A stretch of DNA of 64,000 nt, taken from the NCBI RefSeq assembly GCF_000153485.2, contig NC_018721.1, forward strand, positions 992,001-1,056,000. The letters run 5' to 3'. This DNA comes from Psychroflexus torquis ATCC 700755. GTDB lineage: Bacteria > Bacteroidota > Bacteroidia > Flavobacteriales > Flavobacteriaceae. Positions 1-7,756 of this stretch are shown here, one piece after another (the stretch's first letter is position 1; every line of letters starts with the position of its first letter). The position numbers and the translations under genes were made by a program. Below the pieces are notes generated by a model that saw only the letters and a list, made by a program, of their open reading frames with translations, was not told where the DNA came from and did no database searches.

Positions 1-615
1 TATGTTGGAAAGAAAACCAAATAAATACATATAATCCCACTGTAGAGACTCATCTCTTTCCTTATATAATTTTTCGAGTGAATCATCTTCACCATATTCA
101 TCAGAATGGGTTTTCATCAGGTAGTTTACTTCTCGATCCTCAGTATCAAAATCCATATCCAACACCTTCGATATTCTTTTGTACGCCAACTCTTTCCCGT
201 GGTATTTATAATCTATATAGCTTAAGACAAAGCTAGTTGCATTGTAGTTTTTTGGAATAAACTCTTTCAACAGTTCTGTAAGGAGTTTGGTGATTTCTTG
301 ATCTGAAGCTCCATCCAAAGCTGAGATTGTTTGCCAATCATAGTTTCTTTTAGTGACCAAATAAGAGATATATCCCTTTAGTGTATGAGCAGCATTGTCT
401 TTTATGTGCCGGTAACCAGGCAATCTATAGCTGTGCTTGTAATGCTTTAGGATTTGGTATAAATCGATGCCGTCATTTACTAATCTAGCCAGTGTATCAA
501 CCTTTTCTTCTATCCCTGTACTATTGAACTCATGAGAACCGTCATCAAGATAAGTTCTAAGAGGATAACTTAGGTTAAGTTGTTTCGATAAGGGTTTGGT
601 TTTTGAAAATCTCAT
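1..615 (-). CDS. Unrecognised protein, 3' end outside the window
   Basis: An open frame of 205 codons reads from an ATG at 615 down to the first base without a stop, so the C-terminus is outside the window. The start encodes MRFSKTKPLSKQLNLSYPLR. The protein is hydrophilic and rich in Tyr, Lys and Asp, with no signal peptide or membrane segment. I do not recognise a family. It lies 20 bases after the lipoprotein gene above it and is probably the third gene of the operon that starts at 1836. The reading frame is certain; the function is unknown. Confidence 0.75.
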   Translation of the reverse strand, partial: MRFSKTKPLSKQLNLSYPLRTYLDDGSHEFNSTGIEEKVDTLARLVNDGIDLYQILKHYKHSYRLPGYRHIKDNAAHTLKGYISYLVTKRNYDWQTISALDGASDQEITKLLTELLKEFIPKNYNATSFVLSYIDYKYHGKELAYKRISKVLDMDFDTEDREVNYLMKTHSDEYGEDDSLEKLYKERDESLQWDYMYLFGFLSNI

Positions 616-635
616 AATTTATCTCGTTTAAAATT

Positions 636-1013
636 TTACTTCTCGTATACTCCCGTAAAGTAACAGCGCATCCCGTGGTGATCGCAGTCCTTTTCGTCCA
701 CTTCTACTTTCTTATGACTAAAGCTAAAAATCAAGCTTCCACAGTCAAAATCACTAAATTCTGCTATGCCATTGGTATTTATCTTTGCCACTCCACTTAG
801 GAGACCGCTACAACCAGAGGCATGTGCCGTTTCTATATGAAAATCTAGTTGGCTGTTTCCCAAATAGTCTATGTAGACTCTGCCAAAAGAAATACCGTGT
901 TTGTTAAATGAATTATTGTACACCCCAGAAAGCTCTTGAAACTTTGTTTCATCCTGGCAACCGCAGAATAAAAAAGCTACAATGGCTAAAAGGATATAAA
1001 AAAATATTCTCAT
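636..1013 (-). CDS. Small predicted lipoprotein
   Basis: A 125-residue protein with a short hydrophobic signal (residues 4-17) ending in a lipobox, LFCGC, with Cys19 as the lipidation site. The next residues are QDETK, which suggests outer-membrane sorting or surface display. The mature part is a small beta-rich domain with several Cys (CSGL, DCGS, DCDHHGMRCYF) that could form disulfides in the periplasm. The gene sits between two unrecognised genes of the same operon, 16 bases below the first. No family recognised; the lipoprotein call rests on the lipobox. Confidence 0.75.
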   Translation of the reverse strand: MRIFFYILLAIVAFLFCGCQDETKFQELSGVYNNSFNKHGISFGRVYIDYLGNSQLDFHIETAHASGCSGLLSGVAKINTNGIAEFSDFDCGSLIFSFSHKKVEVDEKDCDHHGMRCYFTGVYEK

Positions 1014-1029
1014 TGGGCTGTTATTATTT

Positions 1030-1836
1030 TTAAACTCTATCCTCGAGATTTAAAGTTTGTCCCAGACTTTGATGAGTGAGAGGTGTTTCCTCATACTCTA
1101 CCTTTTGAACTTTTACGGATAAAGCGCTCCACTCCCTAATTTTACCTCTATCACCCATATTTATCAGTTTGATGTTCTTCAAATCCAATTGATTTCTTTT
1201 GATGACCTCATCTAGAAATTCAAAATCAAAATGGATAGGTATAAAGTCAGCATAATAATACTGAACCTCCAACTTGCTAAAAAAAGCAGTAAGCATTGCC
1301 ATATCCTTATATCCACCAGTATAACCAACCCCAGCCCTTATCTTAACCACATGACTAATTTTGAAATTGTATTTAAACAAGACTTCTTCCATAAAGTTGA
1401 TGTTTTCCATATAAAAGTAAATCACCTTCGCTTTTTTTATTTCATAGGTACTCCTTACCATGACATTTAACAAGTAGACATGAGGTCTTGCATTGGCATG
1501 GTCCATAAAAGTTACTACTTCAGGGTCGATGAAATAATTGATGCGATCAATAAACTCTAGCTCTAGCATATCTTCAATAACTATAGAAGTTCTGTTATCT
1601 TCAAACGCACAACCTCTTTTTAGTGGTGCAAACTTTGTACTATAATCTGTATGCAAGTACAAGTCTGGTTGTATACTCGTCCTGTATCCCTCTATAAGGT
1701 CTCTAAAGTCTTCTCCAGCGCTAGGATACCACAATATGCTTGGTTTATCTCCTAAACTTGAACTGAGCTCATCTATTTCAACCTGTGCTCTTCTTCTGTG
1801 TTTTCCTTTAAAAATTTCATTCAATTTCTTAATCAT
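1030..1836 (-). CDS. Unrecognised 268-residue cytoplasmic protein
   Basis: First gene of a probable three-gene operon (this gene, a lipoprotein, a truncated unknown). After a basic N-terminus it has an ILWYPSAGEDFRDLI segment near residue 35, then alternating hydrophobic strands and helices such as RPHVYLLNVMV and KAKVIYFYM, which suggest an alpha/beta fold of Rossmann type. The YPSAG-D-R pattern occurs in hypothetical proteins of Bacteroidota as far as I recall, but I cannot give a function. About 37 bases ahead of the start are nearly identical to those ahead of the next gene upstream, so the two may be regulated together. Confidence 0.65.
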   Translation of the reverse strand: MIKKLNEIFKGKHRRRAQVEIDELSSSLGDKPSILWYPSAGEDFRDLIEGYRTSIQPDLYLHTDYSTKFAPLKRGCAFEDNRTSIVIEDMLELEFIDRINYFIDPEVVTFMDHANARPHVYLLNVMVRSTYEIKKAKVIYFYMENINFMEEVLFKYNFKISHVVKIRAGVGYTGGYKDMAMLTAFFSKLEVQYYYADFIPIHFDFEFLDEVIKRNQLDLKNIKLINMGDRGKIREWSALSVKVQKVEYEETPLTHQSLGQTLNLEDRV

Positions 1837-1837
1837 C

Positions 1838-1876
1838 GGTTTAGTTGATTTTAGGTTTATAGATAAATACTGTTCA
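1838..1876 (-). promoter_or_regulatory. Shared leader, copy 1
   Basis: Directly upstream of the 1836 start. Apart from a few substitutions it matches the stretch at 2584-2621 ahead of the neighbouring gene, including an exact TTTTAGGTTTATAGAT and the flanking AATACTGTT. No canonical TAnnTTTG is visible inside. It may hold a promoter or operator shared by the two transcription units. Confidence 0.4.
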
Positions 1877-1892
1877 ATATTATAGGCTAGAT

Positions 1893-2582
1893 TTAGGCTT
1901 CAATTTGATTTGCTAAAAATATTTTGTTAGCGTTCAACTCCTTTATTAAAACTGTTTCTTGATTAAATTCTTTTGCCATTTGCTCAGCTAAAAAAATTAA
2001 GCCTTTTGGTGATATCCCATTCACTTCAATGCTAAGCGATTTTTCATTAAACACTTTATTAGTGTCTCCAATATATCTCCCCAAAAAGAAATGGCCTGTT
2101 GAAAATGCCCCGATATAATCATCGATGTTATCATCAGCTAATTTTTTATCATTTGATAAATTGAATTTATTTATCAAAGACTTTAATTTCAATTTTGAAA
2201 AGAATTTGCTTGTCGAGCTTATCCCTATGTCTTTAAACCAACTTATGAGTTTGTGTTTACTCACATCATTGCGACTCACATCTAGTGAAAAAATAATAAT
2301 CCCACCCCTATAATCAGACAACCCATATTGCTTAGGATGCATGGTTTCAACACTATTAAAATCTGTCTTGATTAAGTAGTGATAATTTTCACTTTTAAAT
2401 TTAAGACTATTGTCACTGCACTCTTTAATAAAACCCTCCTTGGGTGTGGAATGTCCAGAAGGTATATTCTTAATTCCTTCAGGTGAAAAATGTTTAATTT
2501 CAGTAATGTTATGCGTTCTCCCCTCTTCACCTAAATATTCTCTTAGTGTTGTTGCCATGGTTTTTTGTTTTTTCATAATCAT
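1893..2582 (-). CDS. Unrecognised 229-residue protein
   Basis: A hydrophilic protein without signal peptide, membrane segments or a family I recognise. It has basic stretches (KKQK near the start, KFFSKLKLKSLINKF mid-protein) and a C-terminal helix. Three nearby Met codons (residues 1, 3 and 9) are possible starts; the first is used here. The leader closely matches that of the neighbouring gene at 1836, which suggests duplication of a promoter region. Expression and function cannot be judged from sequence. Confidence 0.55.
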   Translation of the reverse strand: MIMKKQKTMATTLREYLGEEGRTHNITEIKHFSPEGIKNIPSGHSTPKEGFIKECSDNSLKFKSENYHYLIKTDFNSVETMHPKQYGLSDYRGGIIIFSLDVSRNDVSKHKLISWFKDIGISSTSKFFSKLKLKSLINKFNLSNDKKLADDNIDDYIGAFSTGHFFLGRYIGDTNKVFNEKSLSIEVNGISPKGLIFLAEQMAKEFNQETVLIKELNANKIFLANQIEA

Positions 2583-2583
2583 T

Positions 2584-2621
2584 GGTTTTAATTAATTTTA
2601 GGTTTATAGATGAATACTGTT
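2584..2621 (-). promoter_or_regulatory. Shared leader, copy 2
   Basis: Second copy of the leader at 1838-1876, directly upstream of the 2582 start. Both copies end just before the translation start, so conserved sequence near the transcript start is more likely than a shared coding remnant. Confidence 0.4.
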
Positions 2622-2724
2622 TAAGGGTTTTACTCAAGAAAACTATAGTAGCTTCAAGAGATTTCGCATTTTATTATATCATAGGCCGTCGTGTTTTTAT
2701 CGTTAGAATTCTTGTCTCTTATCT

Positions 2725-3624
2725 CTACTTATAAAGCTTTTGGAGTTCATTTACTGTAGACATTAATTGCTTTTTAAGTTTTTCGGGTTGTATCACCTTT
2801 ACTTTATCACCCAAAGACAAAATCTCCATAAAGAAATCGTGAGTGATATAGAGTTTGAGACTTATCCTTAACTCCTCCTCGGTATCCCTTAAAATATGCT
2901 GAGTGTGATGAAGCGGTAAAGTCTTGATGTACTTACCTTGAAAGGGAGTAAAGGACAAGACAATGTCTTCTGGTGTATCCTCATTTGGGCTGATAATCCC
3001 AAAGCTATTTTTATAATACTGGTTCACCTGAAAGGCGTTGGGCTTATGAAATTTCTTATTGGTAATGACCAAATCTGATAACCGATCGAGAGCAAAACTT
3101 TTTATAACTCCATTTTTCGGGTCGTTGCCCACCACATACCATCTGTTTTTAAACTCTTTGAGAGCGTAAGGGTCAAGGCTCCTTTCTGTTAAATCATCTT
3201 TCCAAAATTTATAGTAAGTAAATTTGAGTTGCAGGTTATTTTTAATGGCATGAAGCAAACCAAAAAGATGATCTGTGCCTTGTGGCTTTCGCTGTTCAAA
3301 ATGAATATGGTTGGACAGACGGTCCGAGATATTAAGGGCGTTGAATATATCGAAAGCCTCCAGCACCCTCCCTTTTATATCCTGCTGGTCTTCAAAATCT
3401 ATAAAGTACGTTTTAAGAGAAAAATCATATTCAATAGCGATGCTATAAATAGAGTTGATGTCTTTTACGTCTCGTTGAAAAGTGCGTTTAGAGATATTGA
3501 AATCATAGTCTTGCAATTCTGATTCCAAGGCCAATTTCTCTTGAATTTCCTTAAAGGTAGACGATCGTTTTCTCAACGTATTAATGATAATGCTATACCG
3601 ACTTATGGATTCTTTTTTTGACAT
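2725..3624 (-). CDS. WYL-domain transcriptional regulator
   Basis: A 299-residue protein with the usual layout of WYL regulators: an N-terminal winged helix-turn-helix (about residues 1-75, with RYSIIINTLRKR and SKRTFQRDVKDI), a WYL core (about 120-190, with LKFTYYKF, LDPYALKEFKNRWYVVG and IKSFALDRL) and a WCX C-terminal domain (about 215-299). WYL proteins bind ligands, in some cases nucleic acid or nucleotides, and often regulate phage-defence genes (established for BrxR and CapW). The gene starts 5 bases after the AAA+ gene ends and must be co-transcribed with it. A dyad in the shared promoter (5331-5349) is the obvious candidate operator, giving autoregulation. Confidence 0.9.
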   Translation of the reverse strand: MSKKESISRYSIIINTLRKRSSTFKEIQEKLALESELQDYDFNISKRTFQRDVKDINSIYSIAIEYDFSLKTYFIDFEDQQDIKGRVLEAFDIFNALNISDRLSNHIHFEQRKPQGTDHLFGLLHAIKNNLQLKFTYYKFWKDDLTERSLDPYALKEFKNRWYVVGNDPKNGVIKSFALDRLSDLVITNKKFHKPNAFQVNQYYKNSFGIISPNEDTPEDIVLSFTPFQGKYIKTLPLHHTQHILRDTEEELRISLKLYITHDFFMEILSLGDKVKVIQPEKLKKQLMSTVNELQKLYK

Positions 3625-3629
3625 GTGTT

Positions 3630-5294
3630 TTATAGTTTACTGAAACCAATACTTGCTCTTTGACTCACAAGGGTTTCTTCTGAACAGAAGACTAGTAAAT
3701 TTTCTAGAGAGACGGCCTCCCCATGTACGATCTCATTAATTTCACTTTTGCGAATAATATTGTCTATCTGCCCGCCAGAAAAATTAAACTTTCCTGCTAA
3801 GAACTCACAGTCCTCTATGGAAAGAGAAGGCAATTTTGTTTTCCATATTTTAGCTCTTATAGAATTGGAGGGGAGGTTAAAAAGGATCTTAAACAAGAAG
3901 CGTCTCTCAAAAGCTGAATCCAGATTATCAGCAAGATTGGTGGTGGCAATTAAAATTCCTTCAAAATTTTCGAGCTCTTCTAAAATAATGTTTTGAATAG
4001 TATTTTCCGTTTGTCGAGTATTCGATTTGCCAATAGCTCCACGTTTGGAAATAATGGCATCTGCCTCATTCAAAAACAAAATGGGGGTTTCTTCGCTACC
4101 CTCCATAAGGCTTTTATAATCTGTAAATATCTTTTTTACCACTTTCTCACTTTCCCCAAACCACATGGATTTGGATTGGCTTATATCCACTTTCATAAGC
4201 TCTCTGTTGGTCTCCTTGGCAATTTGTTTTACTACTTCTGTTTTACCAGTCCCAGGTGCTCCATGTAACAAAGCAGCTATACCTTTAGGCAAGCTTTTTT
4301 CCTGTAAGCGCTTTTGGGTTTGTTGAAATTGAATAGGTTGAAGCACCTCTTTTAATACATAGAGCTGCTTCATTTCTGAAGGGCTAAACACCAATTTTCG
4401 AGCTATAATATCCTTAGGAAATATGATGTTCTCTTTGCGCTTTTCTTTATTGAAAATAGCAATACCACTTTCCTTCAATAGATCATTAGAAACACTGGTG
4501 AGTTTTATTCTGGTGTCATTTAAAAAATCTGAAGGAACCAATTCTATAAGTTGATGTTGAAGGAGCTCGTTTTTACCAACCAGCAAATCCTGCATATAAT
4601 TCACCCGCTTGGTGGCTCTATCCATAAACCCTTCCAAGGCTCTGGAGACGTCGTAGGCTTCTTTACCTGTAACTGTTTTCCAAATTAAATAGAGATACAG
4701 GAGTTTATCGTCTATAGAAAGTTCAAAGTGCTTAATCTTTTGGAGGAGTACAAACTCATTGTGTTTTTCTAGCAATTGTTTTGTCTGCGTGTAAAGCTGC
4801 CAGGTGCCTATTTCTTTATCATCGCGTTTTTGCCCTAATTGGTATACCTCTTCCAGCAATTCAAAAATATCTGCAATCTCATCTTGAATTTCTGGCATTG
4901 CCGCGTTGTTTAAGATGGCTTCACACACACTTTCATTTACAGTGTATTGGTCGTTGGCACCAGCGACACGTACTCTATGCCTCGACTTCTTTTTATTGAA
5001 AATACCTTTGGTGTGTAAATCGCCAAAATCTTTATTGAACTCCAGAATTTTCATTGGGTTACAATCGAAGTGCTCAATGAGGTCGTTTAAGTCTACAGAA
5101 TCTCCTTTGTAGTTGAGGGCGAAGACAATAGCGATAAATAGAGTTTGACTTTTGGATGTGCCAAAGTAGTCGGAAAGAGTGCTTAACTCAGTGCCTTTCT
5201 CTATAAAAAACTCCTCCTTTAGTTGGCATTTTTTGGACTTTTCGTATAGCTGCCCGATGCTTTCTAGTAGTTTAAATTTTGGGGTTTGCTTCAT
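3630..5294 (-). CDS. AAA+ ATPase, partner of WYL regulator
   Basis: 554 residues. The N-terminal 300 residues are helical with no family I recognise. A classic AAA+ module follows: Walker A GAPGTGKT at 345-352, Walker B region ILFLNEAD near 405-412 (Asn-Glu where Asp-Glu is usual), sensor-1 ATTN and an arginine-finger region FERRF. Single-module AAA+ proteins of this type act as hexameric remodellers or unfoldases. Its operon partner is the WYL regulator. A degraded duplicate of the first 70 or so codons and the promoter lies at 7371-7640, so this unit has been duplicated in the island. A defence role is inferred from context only. Confidence 0.85.
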   Translation of the reverse strand: MKQTPKFKLLESIGQLYEKSKKCQLKEEFFIEKGTELSTLSDYFGTSKSQTLFIAIVFALNYKGDSVDLNDLIEHFDCNPMKILEFNKDFGDLHTKGIFNKKKSRHRVRVAGANDQYTVNESVCEAILNNAAMPEIQDEIADIFELLEEVYQLGQKRDDKEIGTWQLYTQTKQLLEKHNEFVLLQKIKHFELSIDDKLLYLYLIWKTVTGKEAYDVSRALEGFMDRATKRVNYMQDLLVGKNELLQHQLIELVPSDFLNDTRIKLTSVSNDLLKESGIAIFNKEKRKENIIFPKDIIARKLVFSPSEMKQLYVLKEVLQPIQFQQTQKRLQEKSLPKGIAALLHGAPGTGKTEVVKQIAKETNRELMKVDISQSKSMWFGESEKVVKKIFTDYKSLMEGSEETPILFLNEADAIISKRGAIGKSNTRQTENTIQNIILEELENFEGILIATTNLADNLDSAFERRFLFKILFNLPSNSIRAKIWKTKLPSLSIEDCEFLAGKFNFSGGQIDNIIRKSEINEIVHGEAVSLENLLVFCSEETLVSQRASIGFSKL

Positions 5295-5313
5295 ATCTTT
5301 TTTGATTAGGATA

Positions 5314-5349
5314 CAAAGTAAAGGGTGAGGTATGCCAAAAGATGACAGA
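5314..5349 (-). promoter_or_regulatory. Promoter with WYL-type dyad operator (copy 1)
   Basis: The dyad TATGCCAAAAGATGACAGA (5331-5349, plus strand) has arms TATGCCA and TGACAGA around 5 bases. On the minus strand it contains the -33 TTTG, which lies exactly 18 bases ahead of a second TTTG in TTTACTTTG (-7 element). The AAA+ start follows about 20 bases downstream. Three further copies in the window have the same geometry. Confidence 0.6.
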
Positions 5350-5489
5350 CCTATAATTTAATTGAAATTTTAGGAGAAGGCAAGGTTAGTGTGTGGAGCG
5401 TAGTGTTATTTATATTAATAAAATGGGATAAGTCTCGATGACTTAGATGACATTGAATGAAAAACATTTTTTTTACTAATTTAGTCATT

Positions 5490-6818
5490 TTACAACATTC
5501 GTGGTAGAACCAAATTTAGTAAGGTCTCTCCTATTTGCTTTATCTTATTTTCAGGTACCTTTTGTTCCTTGGCAAAGACTTCCCAAGAGTTAACCGTCCT
5601 ATTGATTTCATAAATAATAGCTTCTGCCTTTTTTATATTCATAGCCTCTGCCACAGTGAGTAAATCTTGTTTTAAAATTCCTTTTCGTTTTCCATTAATG
5701 CTTAATGCATGTTGGCTAACCCAAATACTATCTGGTCTATATGCATGACAAATATCGTATGCAGGCGCTAACTCCCATTGTTTGTCTTTTTTTAGTAGAA
5801 AAGAAAAGTTCTTTGTGTGGTCATCACAATTTCTAGCTATTACATTAAACACCATTCTTCTAAACATTTGTATAGCATCCTGATACGATAATTTTAATTC
5901 GCGCAGGGTTTGAAAAAGCTGCTCATAACTAAAACTAGTGACCTCGTTAAAATCGAAATGATTCATTGCACACCAGGTTTGTATATGGTTCTTAGTGGCG
6001 CTTCCTTCTCTATCAAATCGTTTTGTCATATAGTGTGCTCTTCCATTCTCTTCAAACAATCTAGATTCCATCATTTCAATACCACATGCTATAGCCATTT
6101 GGTAATAAGCCATTTCTATCCGGCCATAGCCCTTTGACTCACCAACTTGAACATCGCTAACACCATCTAGTTTTATTAACCAATGCTCAAAACCTTTTGG
6201 GGCGTTGGTTTGTCCTGACCTTACTTCTCCAGTTTTTTCATTATAGGCAATTACAGCTTTCGGTCTTGCTCCACCTGCAGACGTACCAATGGTAATAATT
6301 TCTTTAATTGCTTGCTCTTCATTCTCTTGGACATTTGTGTTGAAATCTTCTCTTTTAGAAATCATTTTTTGAGCGATGTCTACTAAACTTTGAATCTCAA
6401 CTTTAAATGTTTTTTTAGAAGCTTTTAACTGCATAGGTTCAAATTCTAACGCACCCATTCCTCTTGTTCCAATGAAGCATAACATTTCAACAGGATTCAT
6501 ACTGCTTGCTGGACGTCCTTGTTGTGCCAGCCATATTTCGATGAGTTGGTTTCCATACTTATCTGGTAAAACATCTGCCAATACCCCAGGCAAACCTTTA
6601 AATGTATTGAATTCACTGTTGCGCTGTGGTCTTAATCCAGGAAAGGAAAAAATGGTTTGACCAGAGTTTAAAGGCATCTTAAGTGGTGCCAGTTCCCATC
6701 CCTTAGAAATGAATTTTTCATCATATTCAAAGATCCCTAATTGTTGGTCTTGGTCCCATGCGATGGCGCCAACCAGTTCTCCCCATATTTTAACAAATGC
6801 AGTAGTAACCATTACCAA
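5490..6818 (-). CDS. hipA: HipA-family serine/threonine kinase toxin
   Basis: 442 residues, the usual length for full HipA. It has the N-terminal HipA domain (residues 7-120), the Gly-rich TIGTSAGGARPK loop with the autophosphorylatable Ser180, the catalytic motif NCDDHTKN at 330-337 and the metal-binding Asp356 in PAYDICH. Family members phosphorylate aminoacyl-tRNA synthetases such as GltX and stop translation; the target here is unknown. It overlaps the antitoxin gene by 7 bases, which implies translational coupling. All catalytic residues are present, so the toxin looks active. Confidence 0.93.
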   Translation of the reverse strand: MVMVTTAFVKIWGELVGAIAWDQDQQLGIFEYDEKFISKGWELAPLKMPLNSGQTIFSFPGLRPQRNSEFNTFKGLPGVLADVLPDKYGNQLIEIWLAQQGRPASSMNPVEMLCFIGTRGMGALEFEPMQLKASKKTFKVEIQSLVDIAQKMISKREDFNTNVQENEEQAIKEIITIGTSAGGARPKAVIAYNEKTGEVRSGQTNAPKGFEHWLIKLDGVSDVQVGESKGYGRIEMAYYQMAIACGIEMMESRLFEENGRAHYMTKRFDREGSATKNHIQTWCAMNHFDFNEVTSFSYEQLFQTLRELKLSYQDAIQMFRRMVFNVIARNCDDHTKNFSFLLKKDKQWELAPAYDICHAYRPDSIWVSQHALSINGKRKGILKQDLLTVAEAMNIKKAEAIIYEINRTVNSWEVFAKEQKVPENKIKQIGETLLNLVLPRML

Positions 6819-7162
6819 TCACTTTTAGTATCATTTATATCCTTTTTATGACCAGCACGCTGTCTTTTTTCACTCTCTAACTTTGCTAACTTAATAGGAC
6901 TAATTTGAGTTCTTGTTTGAAAGGTATCCATTATATAAAGTAAATCTAACACTCGTAATGCTCGTAAAAAAGTAGTTAAATTAACTGTTTTTCCACGTTC
7001 AAGTAAGCTTAAAGTAGAGCGACTAATATTAGCTGCCTCAGCAACATCTTCTTGTGATTTATTTTGATTTAAACGATGTTGTTTTACAAAGGCACCTATT
7101 GTGGTGTTTAGTGCTTGATCACTCATCGAGTTCCAATTTGTACTGTATGATAACTCGGCCAT
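6812..7162 (-). CDS. hipB: HipB-like antitoxin, helix-turn-helix repressor
   Basis: 116 residues with a central Xre/Cro-type helix-turn-helix (residues 23-80, SQEDVAEAANISRSTLSLLE). It precedes and overlaps hipA, the standard antitoxin-toxin order. HipB proteins neutralise the kinase and repress their own promoter as dimers on inverted repeats. Two matching inverted repeats flank the promoter upstream (7185-7200 and 7237-7252). The basic C-terminal tail (KRQRAGHKKD) may be disordered. Confidence 0.92.
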   Translation of the reverse strand: MAELSYSTNWNSMSDQALNTTIGAFVKQHRLNQNKSQEDVAEAANISRSTLSLLERGKTVNLTTFLRALRVLDLLYIMDTFQTRTQISPIKLAKLESEKRQRAGHKKDINDTKSDW

Positions 7163-7184
7163 TATGTTTGTATATTAATTTAAT

Positions 7185-7200
7185 GAATGATATCTCATAC
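7185..7200. promoter_or_regulatory. hipBA operator O1
   Basis: Inverted repeat GAATGA-TATC-TCATAC. It directly abuts the -7 element TATATTTG (7200-7207, minus strand), so a bound repressor would cover the transcript start. It has the same half-site as O2. Confidence 0.7.
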
Positions 7201-7207
7201 AAATATA
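7200..7207 (-). promoter_or_regulatory. hipBA promoter -7 element
   Basis: TATATTTG on the minus strand fits the Bacteroidota -7 consensus TAnnTTTG. It lies 38 bases ahead of the hipB start and between the two operators. Confidence 0.6.
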
Positions 7208-7236
7208 GGTAATATTATTTAAGTAAAAAAATAAAC

Positions 7237-7252
7237 GAATGACTTATCATTC
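7237..7252. promoter_or_regulatory. hipBA operator O2
   Basis: Perfect inverted repeat GAATGA-CTTA-TCATTC, centred 52 bases (about five helical turns) from O1. The same-face spacing would allow two repressor dimers to interact across the promoter. Confidence 0.7.
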
Positions 7253-7370
7253 AATATAGGTATAATAGTAGTAGTCTAAAGTCTCTTAAACTCTTGAACT
7301 AGCCATATCATAAACTGCAACAATACCTCATCTTCCATTAATACCAGTTTAAACCTATAATGTCAATATA

Positions 7371-7575
7371 AATCTACAGAATCCCACTTATAATTAAGGA
7401 CGAAAACAATGATGATAAATAGGGTTTGATTTTTAGATTTGACGAGGTAGTGGGAAAGAGTGCTTAACTCAGAATCTTTCTCTATAAAAAATGTTTCTTG
7501 AAGTTGGCAATTTTTGGACTTATCGTATAATTGACCAAAGCTTTCTAGTAGTTTAAATTTTGGGGATTATTACAT
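7371..7575 (-). pseudogene. Decayed duplicate of the AAA+ gene 5' end
   Basis: This segment aligns almost without gaps to about the first 67 codons of the AAA+ gene at 3630-5294; for instance TTTCTAGTAGTTTAAATTTT occurs in both. Codons 2 and 3 (AAG CAA in the intact gene) have become TAA TAA straight after the ATG, and frame-disrupting changes follow. The rest of the gene is absent. The promoter and dyad upstream remain well preserved. Confidence 0.85.
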
Positions 7576-7594
7576 ATTCTTTTTAATTAGGATA

Positions 7595-7630
7595 CAAAGT
7601 AAAAGATGCAGTATGCCAAAAGATGACATA
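7595..7630 (-). promoter_or_regulatory. Promoter with dyad operator (copy 2, orphan)
   Basis: TATGCCAAAAGATGACATA at 7612-7630 is the best palindrome of the four copies (TATGCCA and TGACATA around 5 bases). The two TTTG boxes are again 18 bases apart. It drives no intact gene, only the decayed AAA+ duplicate. It could still bind the regulator and act as a titration site. Confidence 0.55.
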
Positions 7631-7756
7631 CCTAAAATTTAAGTTATATTTTCTGGCTTAAGCACTAAAACCGCTATTTATTTATACATCTTTTTTAAGA
7701 TATATAGAGCTGCTGGCCAATCACCACGCCATATGCTTAGTTGTTGGCAACTGGAT

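Larger units (their letters stand above)
7163..7756. other. Gene-free stretch: hip operators and dead AAA+ duplicate
   Basis: The first 100 bases hold the hipBA promoter and operators. The rest contains the decayed copy of the AAA+ gene start and its promoter (7371-7640). The last 115 bases or so, next to the restriction-modification gene, show nothing I can name. Confidence 0.7.

Noticed and set aside
3630..5294. Assignment to a named defence system
   Set aside because: AAA+ plus WYL is not enough to name a system, and the N-terminal region is not recognised.
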